NCBI RefSeq assembly: GCF_014395225.1
Contig: NZ_CP060723.1
Span: forward strand, 1-64,000
Source: Pedobacter roseus
GTDB lineage: Bacteria > Bacteroidota > Bacteroidia > Sphingobacteriales > Sphingobacteriaceae
DNA: 64,000 nucleotides
Direction of reading: 5' to 3'
The notes beneath the pieces are model-generated. The model was given only the letters and a program-made list of their open reading frames with translations. It had not been told where the DNA came from and ran no database searches. Positions 17,930 to 35,200 of this stretch are shown in pieces. Position 1 is the first letter of the stretch. Each line of letters begins with the position of its first letter. Both the position numbers and the translations under genes were made by a program.

Positions 17930-18894
17930 TAGTTTTTACTAAAACGGTAAGCAAGACTATAAAAGGCATAGCGGTAGCCAGTGGCACTGTTTTTAACTTC
18001 GTTCGATGTAAAAGTAGCCGTATAATTGGCCGTCCACCTTGCAATGGCAAACGTTAAACCCACTTGCGTGGTAAAAACAAAAGGTTTTGGTTTAAAGGTA
18101 ATCGGTCCCTTATCACTCCTGAATAATCCACCCTGCAGGCTCGAGTCAAAAGCCACAGCATGTAATTGCGGACTAACTGAAAGAAAAAGCTCATATTTAC
18201 GGGTAGCTTTATAAGCATTGTTATTGCTCACTATACTGTTAAAAGCTGCTGAGCCTTCCATATCATTAAATCTACCCAAACGAAACATAGCGCCAAGGTT
18301 GGCCTTTGTAATTACGTTCCCAAGCGCAGCCGAAGCCGTTCCCGTAACATCAAATACCTTGTTATTGGTGGTTACTAAAAGTTTGTTGTATTCGGCGCCC
18401 AGGTTCAATGTCGGCTCGCTGTTTAAGCCATATTCCCATCCTTCAATCTGGTTTTGGCCAACTAATTTGTGAAACGCCTTCTGAAATTTTTCGCCCAGCG
18501 CATCTTTTCCTGTAACGCCAAGCTGTGCAGAAACCTTTAGCATTTGTTTATTTTCGTAAAACCGGCTATAATTTGCTTCGCCATATAAATAAGCTGTGAA
18601 AGGCCTATCATGTAAAGCTGGATTAGGTACGAAACTATAATATGGGTTGTAGATCTTTTGACCAAACTCAAAACCAATAATCTCTTTACTTCTTCCGGAT
18701 TTCAAATTTTCACCATTTAAAGCATGTCTGAATTTAATAAATGCACCGTTAGTATAATAGCGGTCGCTGGTAATATCTATATAAGCATCGTTTTCAGAGA
18801 TAACAACAAGTTCATTTTTATAATTTTGGGCATAACCAATTTCCGCTATGCCGATAAATAGCAGTGTGACGTATAATTTGAGCATTAATTTCAT
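17929..18894 (-). CDS. Lipid A 3'-O-deacylase, LpxR family
   Basis: Outer-membrane barrel predicted to remove the 3'-acyloxyacyl group of lipid A. The 321-residue protein has a signal peptide (1-22, ending GYAQ). Motifs matching Salmonella LpxR are ENDAY with Asn35/Asp36, SDRYYTNG with Thr48, DRPFTAYLYGE (96-106), and GKDALGEKFQKAFHKLVG with His142. The equivalent residues are catalytic in Salmonella LpxR. It is the first gene of a two-gene operon with the PagL-like gene, overlapping by one base. Deacylation at the membrane surface is inferred, not shown. Confidence 0.85.
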   Translation of the reverse strand: MKLMLKLYVTLLFIGIAEIGYAQNYKNELVVISENDAYIDITSDRYYTNGAFIKFRHALNGENLKSGRSKEIIGFEFGQKIYNPYYSFVPNPALHDRPFTAYLYGEANYSRFYENKQMLKVSAQLGVTGKDALGEKFQKAFHKLVGQNQIEGWEYGLNSEPTLNLGAEYNKLLVTTNNKVFDVTGTASAALGNVITKANLGAMFRLGRFNDMEGSAAFNSIVSNNNAYKATRKYELFLSVSPQLHAVAFDSSLQGGLFRSDKGPITFKPKPFVFTTQVGLTFAIARWTANYTATFTSNEVKNSATGYRYAFYSLAYRFSKN

Positions 18895-18997
18895 TTATGG
18901 GGCATTTAAAGCTATAAAAGTATTAATTATTGTTCAAAATCTCGATATCGCATTCTTTGGTTGATCGTTGTTTATTTCTTTAGTATATATTAATGCT

Positions 18998-19303
18998 GTT
19001 GTTTTTTCAGCAAAGCAGGTTTCGTGCTACTATATAAGTATGTTCCCGCTATTCGCTTCAAAGCCTTGGTTCGTTCCTCACCTTCGGGTTTTCCGCTGCT
19101 ATCGGGTTTAGGTGGCCAGGTAATCCGGAAGTTTTAAAGGTTATTTTCCCTAAACCGATCCGGTTTTCGAGACCTGATCGGTTTGATAAACCCGCGCTAA
19201 ACACCTATTCTACCAAAAAGTTTTAAGCACAGCGAAACTTTTTCCTGCTGTAAACCATCAACTTACGTTAAACCGTGCAATATTCCCTAAATATCCTTTG
19301 GTG
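18998..19303. repeat. Left flank of the rRNA duplication, copy 1
   Basis: Matches 28428-28733 with scattered substitutions, then becomes identical from about 19304 through the first promoter. It contains Pedobacter-type repeat words (TTCCCGCTATTCGCTTCAAA). No gene is supported. Confidence 0.88.
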
Positions 19304-19327
19304 TTGTACAGAATTTTCCTACTTTTG
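19297..19327 (+). promoter_or_regulatory. rRNA operon 1 promoter P1
   Basis: -33 TTTG at 19297-19300 and -7 TACTTTTG at 19320-19327, separated by 19 bases, matching the Bacteroidetes primary-sigma promoter form. Confidence 0.8.
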
Positions 19328-19406
19328 CATCCCGCTTCGGAGGAAGGGTTTTAGTTGAAAAGATGGCTTAGTGATAAAGAGGGCAGGATTTATTTTAAAA
19401 TAAATA

Positions 19407-19436
19407 TTGCGGAAGAGAAAAAGATTGCTACCTTTG
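19407..19436 (+). promoter_or_regulatory. rRNA operon 1 promoter P2
   Basis: TTG at 19407-19409 and TACCTTTG at 19429-19436 with 19-base spacing, followed by GCAGCCCGGTTCGGAAG, a pattern like that after P1 and P3. Confidence 0.78.
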
Positions 19437-19531
19437 CAGCCCGGTTCGGAAGAACGGAAAGCTGGTTAACACCAGCATATTGAAATAGAGGAAAGAAGAA
19501 AAAGAAGGCTAAAAAAATAAAATTTATTTTA

Positions 19532-19562
19532 TTTGGAAGTTCGGAAAAGATCCTTACCTTTG
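19532..19562 (+). promoter_or_regulatory. rRNA operon 1 promoter P3
   Basis: TTTG at 19532-19535 and TACCTTTG at 19555-19562, 19-base spacing. The 330-base transcribed leader to 16S begins after this site. Confidence 0.82.
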
Positions 19563-19892
19563 CACTCCCAACCGAAAGGAAGGGCAAAAAAATCGGAACG
19601 GCGGATGTCGGAAAGATAACAAAAACAAGATTGAAAATACCGGCGCGAAGCTAAAGACTAACAAGACTTTAACGGAGTGAAGGTTTAACAATATAAAGAT
19701 CGGCCGTGAGGTTTACCAGATCAATAAGTTCTTAAAAGAGATGTCAATGTAGCGTAGCGGGGTAATGGAGTACTAATCAAAGTACATGATTATTTTGCTT
19801 TATTTTAAAGGTGGTGTCTAACAGACAACATAACAAAAAGAAGACTATTTTTAACAATAGTTAAAACTGGTCAGCATCTTACAACACATTTT

Positions 19893-21416
<1,524 letters not shown>

Positions 21417-21665
21417 GGAGTAGCACCGCCTACCCGCAACGCAACATGATATTTCAAATAAGGTAGAAGGTAGAGGGTAATAAGGCTGAAGGTCTTAATA
21501 CTTGATACTGAATACTTTTAAAAAACAAAAGAAACACCCAGAAGAAAACGGTGGGCATACTATAAAGGTATAGCGCAACGGAGACAAGAAGGGTAAGCCA
21601 AAAAGGGAAGCAGTAGCGGTAAGATACTATATACTGCGACTAAGTAAAGCCTACCTTAAACAAGA

Positions 21666-21740
21666 AGTCCCGTAGCTCAGCCTGGTTAGAGCACTACACT
21701 GATAATGTAGGGGTCTCCAGTTCAAATCTGGACGGGACTA
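21666..21740 (+). tRNA. tRNA-Ile(GAT), copy 1
   Basis: Acceptor AGTCCCG/CGGGACT, anticodon stem CTACA-TGTAG with GAT anticodon, T-loop TTCAAAT. CCA is not encoded. It lies in the 16S-23S spacer. Confidence 0.96.
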
Positions 21741-21752
21741 CATTTAAATCCT

Positions 21753-21829
<77 letters not shown>

Positions 21830-22193
21830 CAGAATACATACCTTATTATCGGGATAGATAATATACATTGACATAAAGATTAAGAAAGAAGAAAACGCCA
21901 CGGGGCACATACAAATAAAAGTATGAAACGGTTCGAGACCGCAGTTTTTTACTAACGAAGCTGGAACGAAGCTTAGGTTGGGGACAATGAAACCCTCCGC
22001 CTTTATACCTTCGGCCTTCAGGTTCAGTAAAGTTCTTTGACATATTGGAAGAAGTTAAAAAAGAAGAGCAAACAACAATAGGCGACTGTTGTGTTTGTGC
22101 TCACTTAAAGGGATCGCAAGAGACCAATAAGTATGAGACATCATAACAAGAGCAAAAAAAGCATACCATACGGCGCAAAAGGCGTATGAGTAG

Positions 22194-25070
<2,877 letters not shown>

Positions 25071-25154
25071 GCAAACAGACTGTTGTTTGTTCTTCAAACT
25101 AACTTCTTTCAATAATATGTCATTTAAGCTCGAGATAGCTTATCTAAAGAAATT

Positions 25155-25264
<110 letters not shown>

Positions 25265-25273
25265 TCTTAAAAG

Positions 25274-25310
25274 AAACCCTTTAACAACATCGTTAAAGGG
25301 TTTTCTTCGT
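25274..25310 (+). terminator. Terminator of rRNA operon 1
   Basis: AAACCCTTTAAC at 25274-25285 pairs with GTTAAAGGGTTT at 25292-25303, followed by a T-rich tail. Confidence 0.92.
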
Positions 25311-25366
25311 TTATAAGCTTTTTTCCATATTGAAGGAATATGGTATTTCCAATCATTTAAGTATGG

Positions 25367-25440
25367 GCAGAAGTTAAACCCACCAGAGCTGACAGTACTG
25401 TCCCGAAACTTCGGGATGGGAGAGTAGGTCGGTGCCAAAT
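25367..25440 (+). pseudogene. Truncated, diverged 5S rRNA remnant
   Basis: Begins near CAGAAGTTAAACCCACCAGAGC and ends GGGAGAGTAGGTCGGTGCCAAAT, matching the 3' two thirds of 5S with changes; the loop is CTGTCCCGAAACTTCGGGATGG instead of the operon version. The 5' part is missing. It is followed by the same downstream words (CTTAAAAGAAACCC) and a second copy of the terminator. Copy 2 lacks it. Confidence 0.85.
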
Positions 25441-25448
25441 CTTAAAAG

Positions 25449-25480
25449 AAACCCTTTAACAACAATGTTAAAGGGTTTTT
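25449..25480 (+). terminator. Second terminator after the 5S remnant
   Basis: AAACCCTTTAAC at 25449-25460 and GTTAAAGGGTTT at 25467-25478 plus T run, a duplicate of the 25274 terminator with one loop change. Confidence 0.88.
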
Positions 25481-25626
25481 CTTCGTTTATAAGCATTTTT
25501 GCAGAATGTTTTATTTCCCCAATTTGATATTAACTGTTCCTGATTATTTTCACCATTAAGTAGTGAAGAAGCGTTAAGGTATAGGTTCTATTTCTTAATG
25601 GTAAAAAGATCTATGCATTATTTCCC

Positions 25627-25866
25627 ACCATTAAGGAGTTAAGAAAAGTTAAGGGTTTGCTCCCGCAGATAAAGGTGATTTACGCAGATAAATTCCATCA
25701 TCCATCTTTTACATCTTCAATGTTCTGTCTTGGCTAAAATAGCCCCGATCGCAGCGGTATCACTTTTGGGCAAAGATGAAATTGTTTAACAGATAGGTTT
25801 CCCAAAAGGATTTAGCGTACAGCAGGACCGAACCCAACCCATAAGCACTGAAACTGCGCTTCAGAA
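25627..25866. repeat. Right flank of the rRNA duplication, copy 1
   Basis: Matches 34765-35018 with substitutions and small indels, including TTAAGGGTTTGCTCCCGCAG, AAAGATGAAATTGTTTAACA and CCCAAAAGGATTTAGCGTAC. A diverged copy of its first words occurs near 25550. The rest of 25481-25990 has no recognised gene. Confidence 0.85.
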
Positions 25867-26014
25867 AAATATAAGACTTATTATCTGGCTCAGTTTACGT
25901 AATCTGTAAACCACGCATAAACTCATTTAAGCAGATTTGAATAATTTAGATCACTTTTAAAACTGATTTAGTGCTAAATATGTTAATATCATAAGGTTTG
26001 CCGCAATATTTGGT

Positions 26015-26022
26015 TATCTTTG
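26015..26022 (+). promoter_or_regulatory. -7 promoter element TATCTTTG of the desaturase gene
   Basis: Matches TAnnTTTG 27 bases upstream of the preferred ATG. It lies inside a longer open frame starting with TTG at 25998, which argues against that earlier start. Confidence 0.6.
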
Positions 26023-26048
26023 TTGTTAACAATATATATACAAAAGTA

Positions 26049-27029
26049 ATGAGTTTTTTTGCAGATAAAAGAAGGGAAGTAATGGTGCATATAGAAAAGT
26101 ATATGCTGGAGATGATGGACACCTATCTTAAACCAATCGATACTAACTGGCAACCGTCTGATTTTCTTCCTGATTCTACTAGCGACACATTTTATCAAGA
26201 TATCAGAATTTTAAGGGATAATGCAAAAGATCTTTCTTATGACCTGGTAGCTGTATTAGTAGGTGATACAATTACGGAAGAAGCTTTACCAACATACGAA
26301 TCGTGGTTAGCCATGGTACAAGGCCCAAGCATGAAAGAAGATGGCGGCTGGATGAAGTGGAACAGGCACTGGACTGCAGAGGAAAACCGTCATGGTGATT
26401 TATTAAATAAATATTTGTACCTATCTGGTCGTGTAGATATGCGCCAAATGGAGATTTCTACGCAGTACCTTATTGCTGATGGTTTCGATATCGGAACTGG
26501 ACATGATCCTTACCGTAACTTTATCTATACTTCTTTCCAGGAGATGGCGACCAATATTTCGCACAGAAGGGTAGCTTCTTTAGCGAAAAAAGATGGTGAT
26601 ACTTTGTTGTCTAGAATGTGTGGTGTAATTGCATCAGATGAAGCGAGACATGCAAAAGCATATAAAGATTTTATGAACCGTATTTTCGAGGTTGATCCTA
26701 ATGAAGCGATGTTGGCTTTTGAAGATATGATGCGCCAGAAAATTGTAATGCCAGCTCATTTCTTACGTGAGGTAGGTTTAAAAATCGGTCAAACCTTTGG
26801 TCACTTTACCGATGCGGCACAGCGTTTAGGCGTTTACACAGCGATTGATTACGTAGAAATTATGCAACAGTTGATTGAAGACTGGAAAATTGAAGGCATG
26901 CGTGATTTAAATGAGGCTGGTGAAAAAGCCCGTGATTATATTATGGCTTTACCTTCGCGTTTATTACGTGTTGCGGAACGTATGAAAACCCCAACGATTG
27001 ATTATAAGTTTAGCTGGATTGCTGGATAA
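26049..27029 (+). CDS. Acyl-[ACP] desaturase-like ferritin-fold diiron protein
   Basis: Soluble diiron desaturase of the plant stearoyl-ACP type, which introduces a double bond in acyl-ACP chains for membrane lipids. Diiron ligands are seen as WTAEENRHGDLL (about 110-121), a Glu in SFQEMATNISHRR (about 158-170) and a second ExxH in SDEARHAKAY (about 193-202). From ATG 26049 the protein has 326 residues. The upstream TTG frame is rejected because it would overlap the promoter. It lies between the two rRNA operons with its own terminator. Confidence 0.87.
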   Translation: MSFFADKRREVMVHIEKYMLEMMDTYLKPIDTNWQPSDFLPDSTSDTFYQDIRILRDNAKDLSYDLVAVLVGDTITEEALPTYESWLAMVQGPSMKEDGGWMKWNRHWTAEENRHGDLLNKYLYLSGRVDMRQMEISTQYLIADGFDIGTGHDPYRNFIYTSFQEMATNISHRRVASLAKKDGDTLLSRMCGVIASDEARHAKAYKDFMNRIFEVDPNEAMLAFEDMMRQKIVMPAHFLREVGLKIGQTFGHFTDAAQRLGVYTAIDYVEIMQQLIEDWKIEGMRDLNEAGEKARDYIMALPSRLLRVAERMKTPTIDYKFSWIAG

Positions 27030-27047
27030 TAGCATACAGAATATATG

Positions 27048-27080
27048 AAAGCTCCCGATATAAAATCGGGGGCTTTTTTT
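27048..27080 (+). terminator. Terminator of the desaturase gene
   Basis: AAAGCTCCCGAT at 27048-27059 pairs with ATCGGGGGCTTT at 27065-27076 (one G-U pair), followed by T residues. Confidence 0.9.
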
Positions 27081-27520
27081 ATGCAATTTTAACTCATAAT
27101 CAAGGTCGTTAAAGTTCCGGATAGGTTTTTCCTTAATGTCCTTAATCCTTTAATGGTGAAATGGGCCATATTGTTTCTACGCCATTACGGAGCGAAGAAA
27201 ATTTAAGATTCGTACTTAGGATCTGAAATTGTTATTCCTTTTTATCACGCGGAATCTATTCCATTATTCATTTAACTAAAGCTTAATTTAGGATGATTTA
27301 AAGCTTAACATATCTTGCTTTTTGAATAATGAAAAAAATATTAATTTCTTTTCGAACAGTTTTAGTTAATTACTGTTATAATCCGTGTTAATAAATATGG
27401 ATTGCTTTTAAATAAACCAGGATAGCATAGTTTTAATATATGTATGGGTTAAAAGATTTGGTGTATGATCATCTAAATCTAAAAGGGAATTAATATTTTG
27501 CAACATTAATAAATTTAGAT
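27081..27520. other. 440-base intergenic region, nothing recognised
   Basis: AT-rich gap between the desaturase terminator and the DUF808 gene. I see no convincing promoter consensus, ORF, tRNA or repeat. Confidence 0.6.
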
Positions 27521-28387
27521 ATGGCTTCGGGTTTTTTTGCGATTTTAGATGATATAGGTGCGTTAATGGACGATGTTGCCGTAACGGCAAAGGTGGCAGC
27601 TAAGAAAACGGCTGGTATTTTGGGCGATGACCTGGCGGTAAATGCAGAAAAATCTACCGGCTTCCTTTCTTCACGAGAATTACCCGTATTATGGGCAATC
27701 ACAAAAGGTTCTTTAGTGAATAAAATCATCATTGTTCCGATTGCATTGTTGCTTAATGTTTTTTTTCCGGTTGCAATTAAAGTAATCCTGGTATTGGGTG
27801 GCTTGTATCTCGCCTATGAAGGGGTAGAAAAAGTTGTAGAATATTTTTTTCATCGCCCTAAACCGTCGCATGTTGAAGCTAAAGAAGTTACCCAGGAAGG
27901 TGAAGCAGCAGAAAAGGCAAAAATCAGATCTGCTATCACAACCGATTTTATCCTGTCGATAGAGATCGTTATTATAGCATTAGGCAGTGTTTTGGATGAA
28001 AAGCTTACCATTCAGATTATGACTGTTTCGGTTATCGCATTACTGGCCACCATTGGCGTTTACGGTATCGTTGCACTTATTGTAAGGATGGATGACGCTG
28101 GCTACCGTTTAATGAAAGCCTCGGGCGAAAAAGGTATACTTTCAGCAATCGGAAAAATCCTGGTTAAATCACTACCTGTTATCATCAAAATTTTAAGTAT
28201 TGTCGGGACAGTGGCTCTAATATTAGTATCGGGAGGAATCTTTGCGCACAATATTGCTTTTCTGCACCATATTTTCCCTTCTTTCCCATCAATCCTTCGT
28301 GAATTTGCTTTTGGATTAATAGCTGGATTAATTTTGGTAGTGTTGCTAGCTTTAGGCAAAAAACTTGTTAGCCTTATCAAGGCCTAA
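27521..28387 (+). CDS. DUF808 (YedI-type) inner-membrane protein
   Basis: Integral membrane protein of unknown function in the DUF808 family. The 288 residues begin with the typical MASGFFAILDDIGALMDDVA, followed by TKVAAKKTAGILGDDLAVNA-like sequence, and about six hydrophobic segments (about 73-95, 145-165, 170-190, 220-245, 262-283 and others). A soluble acidic loop lies near 112-130. It stands alone between the rRNA operons. No transport activity can be assigned. Confidence 0.88.
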   Translation: MASGFFAILDDIGALMDDVAVTAKVAAKKTAGILGDDLAVNAEKSTGFLSSRELPVLWAITKGSLVNKIIIVPIALLLNVFFPVAIKVILVLGGLYLAYEGVEKVVEYFFHRPKPSHVEAKEVTQEGEAAEKAKIRSAITTDFILSIEIVIIALGSVLDEKLTIQIMTVSVIALLATIGVYGIVALIVRMDDAGYRLMKASGEKGILSAIGKILVKSLPVIIKILSIVGTVALILVSGGIFAHNIAFLHHIFPSFPSILREFAFGLIAGLILVVLLALGKKLVSLIKA

Positions 28388-28427
28388 TAGAGAAAGAATT
28401 GTTAAGCTATTCTTTAGGATCTTTTAA

Positions 28428-28733
28428 TACTTTTTTCAGCAAAGCAGGTTTCGTGCTACTATATAAGTATGTTCCCGCTCATCCGCTGCAAAGCCTTGGT
28501 TCGTTCCTCACCTTCGGGTTTTCCGCTGCTATCGGGTTTAGGTGGGCAGGTCATCCGGAAGTTTTAAAGGCCTTTACCTCTAAACCGATCCTGTTTTCGA
28601 AGCCTGATCGGTTTGATAAACCCGTGCTAAACACCTATTCTTCCAAAAAGTTTTAAGCACATCGAAACTTTTTCCTGCTGTAAACCATCAACTTACGTTA
28701 AACCGTGCAATATTCCCTAAATATCCTTTGGCA
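28428..28733. repeat. Left flank of the rRNA duplication, copy 2
   Basis: Diverged counterpart of 18998-19303, starting about 40 bases after the DUF808 stop. The first differences from copy 1 appear from about 28480. The 85-residue frame across it is not a supported gene. Confidence 0.88.
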
Positions 28734-28757
28734 TTGTACAGAATTTTCCTACTTTTG
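28727..28757 (+). promoter_or_regulatory. rRNA operon 2 promoter P1
   Basis: TTTG at 28727-28730, TACTTTTG at 28750-28757, 19-base spacer. The spacer differs from copy 1 at two positions. Confidence 0.8.
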
Positions 28758-28836
28758 CATCCCGCTTCGGAGGAAGGGTTTTAGTTGAAAAGATGGCTTA
28801 GTGATAAAGAGGGCAGGATTTATTTTAAAATAAATA

Positions 28837-28866
28837 TTGCGGAAGAGAAAAAGATTGCTACCTTTG
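28837..28866 (+). promoter_or_regulatory. rRNA operon 2 promoter P2
   Basis: TTG then TACCTTTG (28859-28866), identical to copy 1. Confidence 0.78.
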
Positions 28867-28961
28867 CAGCCCGGTTCGGAAGAACGGAAAGCTGGTTAAC
28901 ACCAGCATATTGAAATAGAGGAAAGAAGAAAAAGAAGGCTAAAAAAATAAAATTTATTTTA

Positions 28962-28992
28962 TTTGGAAGTTCGGAAAAGATCCTTACCTTTG
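28962..28992 (+). promoter_or_regulatory. rRNA operon 2 promoter P3
   Basis: TTTG then TACCTTTG (28985-28992), identical to copy 1. Confidence 0.82.
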
Positions 28993-29322
28993 CACTCCCA
29001 ACCGAAAGGAAGGGCAAAAAAATCGGAACGGCGGATGTCGGAAAGATAACAAAAACAAGATTGAAAATACCGGCGCGAAGCTAAAGACTAACAAGACTTT
29101 AACGGAGTGAAGGTTTAACAATATAAAGATCGGCCGTGAGGTTTACCAGATCAATAAGTTCTTAAAAGAGATGTCAATGTAGCGTAGCGGGGTAATGGAG
29201 TACTAATCAAAGTACATGATTATTTTGCTTTATTTTAAAGGTGGTGTCTAACAGACAACATAACAAAAAGAAGACTATTTTTAACAATAGTTAAAACTGG
29301 TCAGCATCTTACAACACATTTT

Positions 29323-30846
<1,524 letters not shown>

Positions 30847-31096
30847 GGAGTAGCATCGCCTACCCGCAACGCAACATGATATTTCAATAAGGTATAAGGT
30901 AGAGGGTAATAAGGCTGAAGGTCTTGGTACTTGATACTGAATACTTTTAAAAAAAACAAAAGAAACACCCAGAAGAAAACGGTGGGCATACTATAAAGGT
31001 ATAGCGCAACGGAGACAAGAAGGGTAAGCCAAAAAGGGAAGCAGTAGCGGTAAGATACTATATACTGCGACTAAATAAAGCCTACCTTAAACAAGA

Positions 31097-31171
31097 AGTC
31101 CCGTAGCTCAGCCTGGTTAGAGCACTACACTGATAATGTAGGGGTCTCCAGTTCAAATCTGGACGGGACTA
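31097..31171 (+). tRNA. tRNA-Ile(GAT), copy 2
   Basis: Same sequence as copy 1; offset 9,431 because of spacer length changes. Confidence 0.96.
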
Positions 31172-31183
31172 CATTTAAATCCT

Positions 31184-31260
<77 letters not shown>

Positions 31261-31624
31261 CAGAATACATACCTTATTATCGGGATAGATAATATACATT
31301 GACATAAAGATTAAGAAAGAAGAAAACGCCACGGGGCACATACAAATAAAAGTATGAAACGGTTCGAGACCGCAGTTTTTTACTAACGAAGCTGGAACGA
31401 AGCTTAGGTTGGGGACAATGAAACCCTCCGCCTTTATACCTTCGGCCTTCAGGTTCAGTAAAGTTCTTTGACATATTGGAAGAAGTTAAAAAAGAAGAGC
31501 AAACAACAATAGGCGACTGTTGTGTTTGTGCTCACTTAAAGGGATCGCAAGAGACCAATAAGTATGAGACATCATAACAAGAGCAAAAAAAGCATACCAT
31601 ACGGCGCAAAAGGCGTATGAGTAG

Positions 31625-34500
<2,876 letters not shown>

Positions 34501-34584
34501 GCAAACAGACTGTTGTTTGTTCTTCAAACTAACTTCTTTCAATAATATGTCATTTAAGCTCGAGATAGCTTATCTAAAGAAATT

Positions 34585-34694
<110 letters not shown>

Positions 34695-34703
34695 TCTTAA
34701 AAG

Positions 34704-34740
34704 AAACCCTTTAACAACATCGTTAAAGGGTTTTCTTCGT
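34704..34740 (+). terminator. Terminator of rRNA operon 2
   Basis: Same AAACCCTTTAAC/GTTAAAGGGTTT hairpin with T-rich tail as copy 1. Confidence 0.92.
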
Positions 34741-34764
34741 TTATAAGCTTTTTTCATGTTTCTT

Positions 34765-35018
34765 ACCATTAAGGAGTTAAGAAAAGTTAAGGGTTTGCTC
34801 CCGCAGATAAAGGTGATTTACACAGATCAATTCCATCATCCATTTTACATTTTACATCTTTTACATCTTCTATGTGCTGTTCCGGCTAAAATAGCCCTGA
34901 TGGAAGCGGTATCCCTTTTGGGCAAAGATGAAATTGTTTAACAGATAGGTTTCCCAAAAGGATTTAGCGTACAGCAGGACCGAACCTAACCCATGCGCAC
35001 AGAAACCTGCGCTCCAAA
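34765..35018. repeat. Right flank of the rRNA duplication, copy 2
   Basis: Counterpart of 25627-25866 with substitutions. In this copy it follows the terminator directly, without the 292-base extra stretch of copy 1. The 61-residue frame across it is not considered a gene. Bases 35019-35200 hold no recognised feature. Confidence 0.85.
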
Positions 35019-35200
35019 AATGAAGAAATTATATTTTTAGGATCCTTTGAATTGTCTAAGAGTACAGTATGAGGTAAGCTTTGATATTTGTAATGCCACT
35101 GCGCTCCAGAATTGATTGCTCACCTCTTGTTAAAAAATGTAAAATCTTACATCCTCAAGGTAATAAAACCGTATTATTGTAGCATTACGTACATAATACT

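Noticed and set aside
19390..19587. 65-residue minus-strand frame in both rRNA leaders
   Set aside because: It crosses promoters P2 and P3, exists in both copies only because the leader is duplicated, and has no protein-family features.
25998..26048. TTG-started 17-residue extension of the desaturase
   Set aside because: It overlaps the TATCTTTG promoter element, and the ATG at 26049 gives the family-like N-terminus.
28399..28656. 85-residue frame after the DUF808 gene
   Set aside because: It lies in the duplicated rRNA flank; the other copy (18998-19303) does not keep the frame open.
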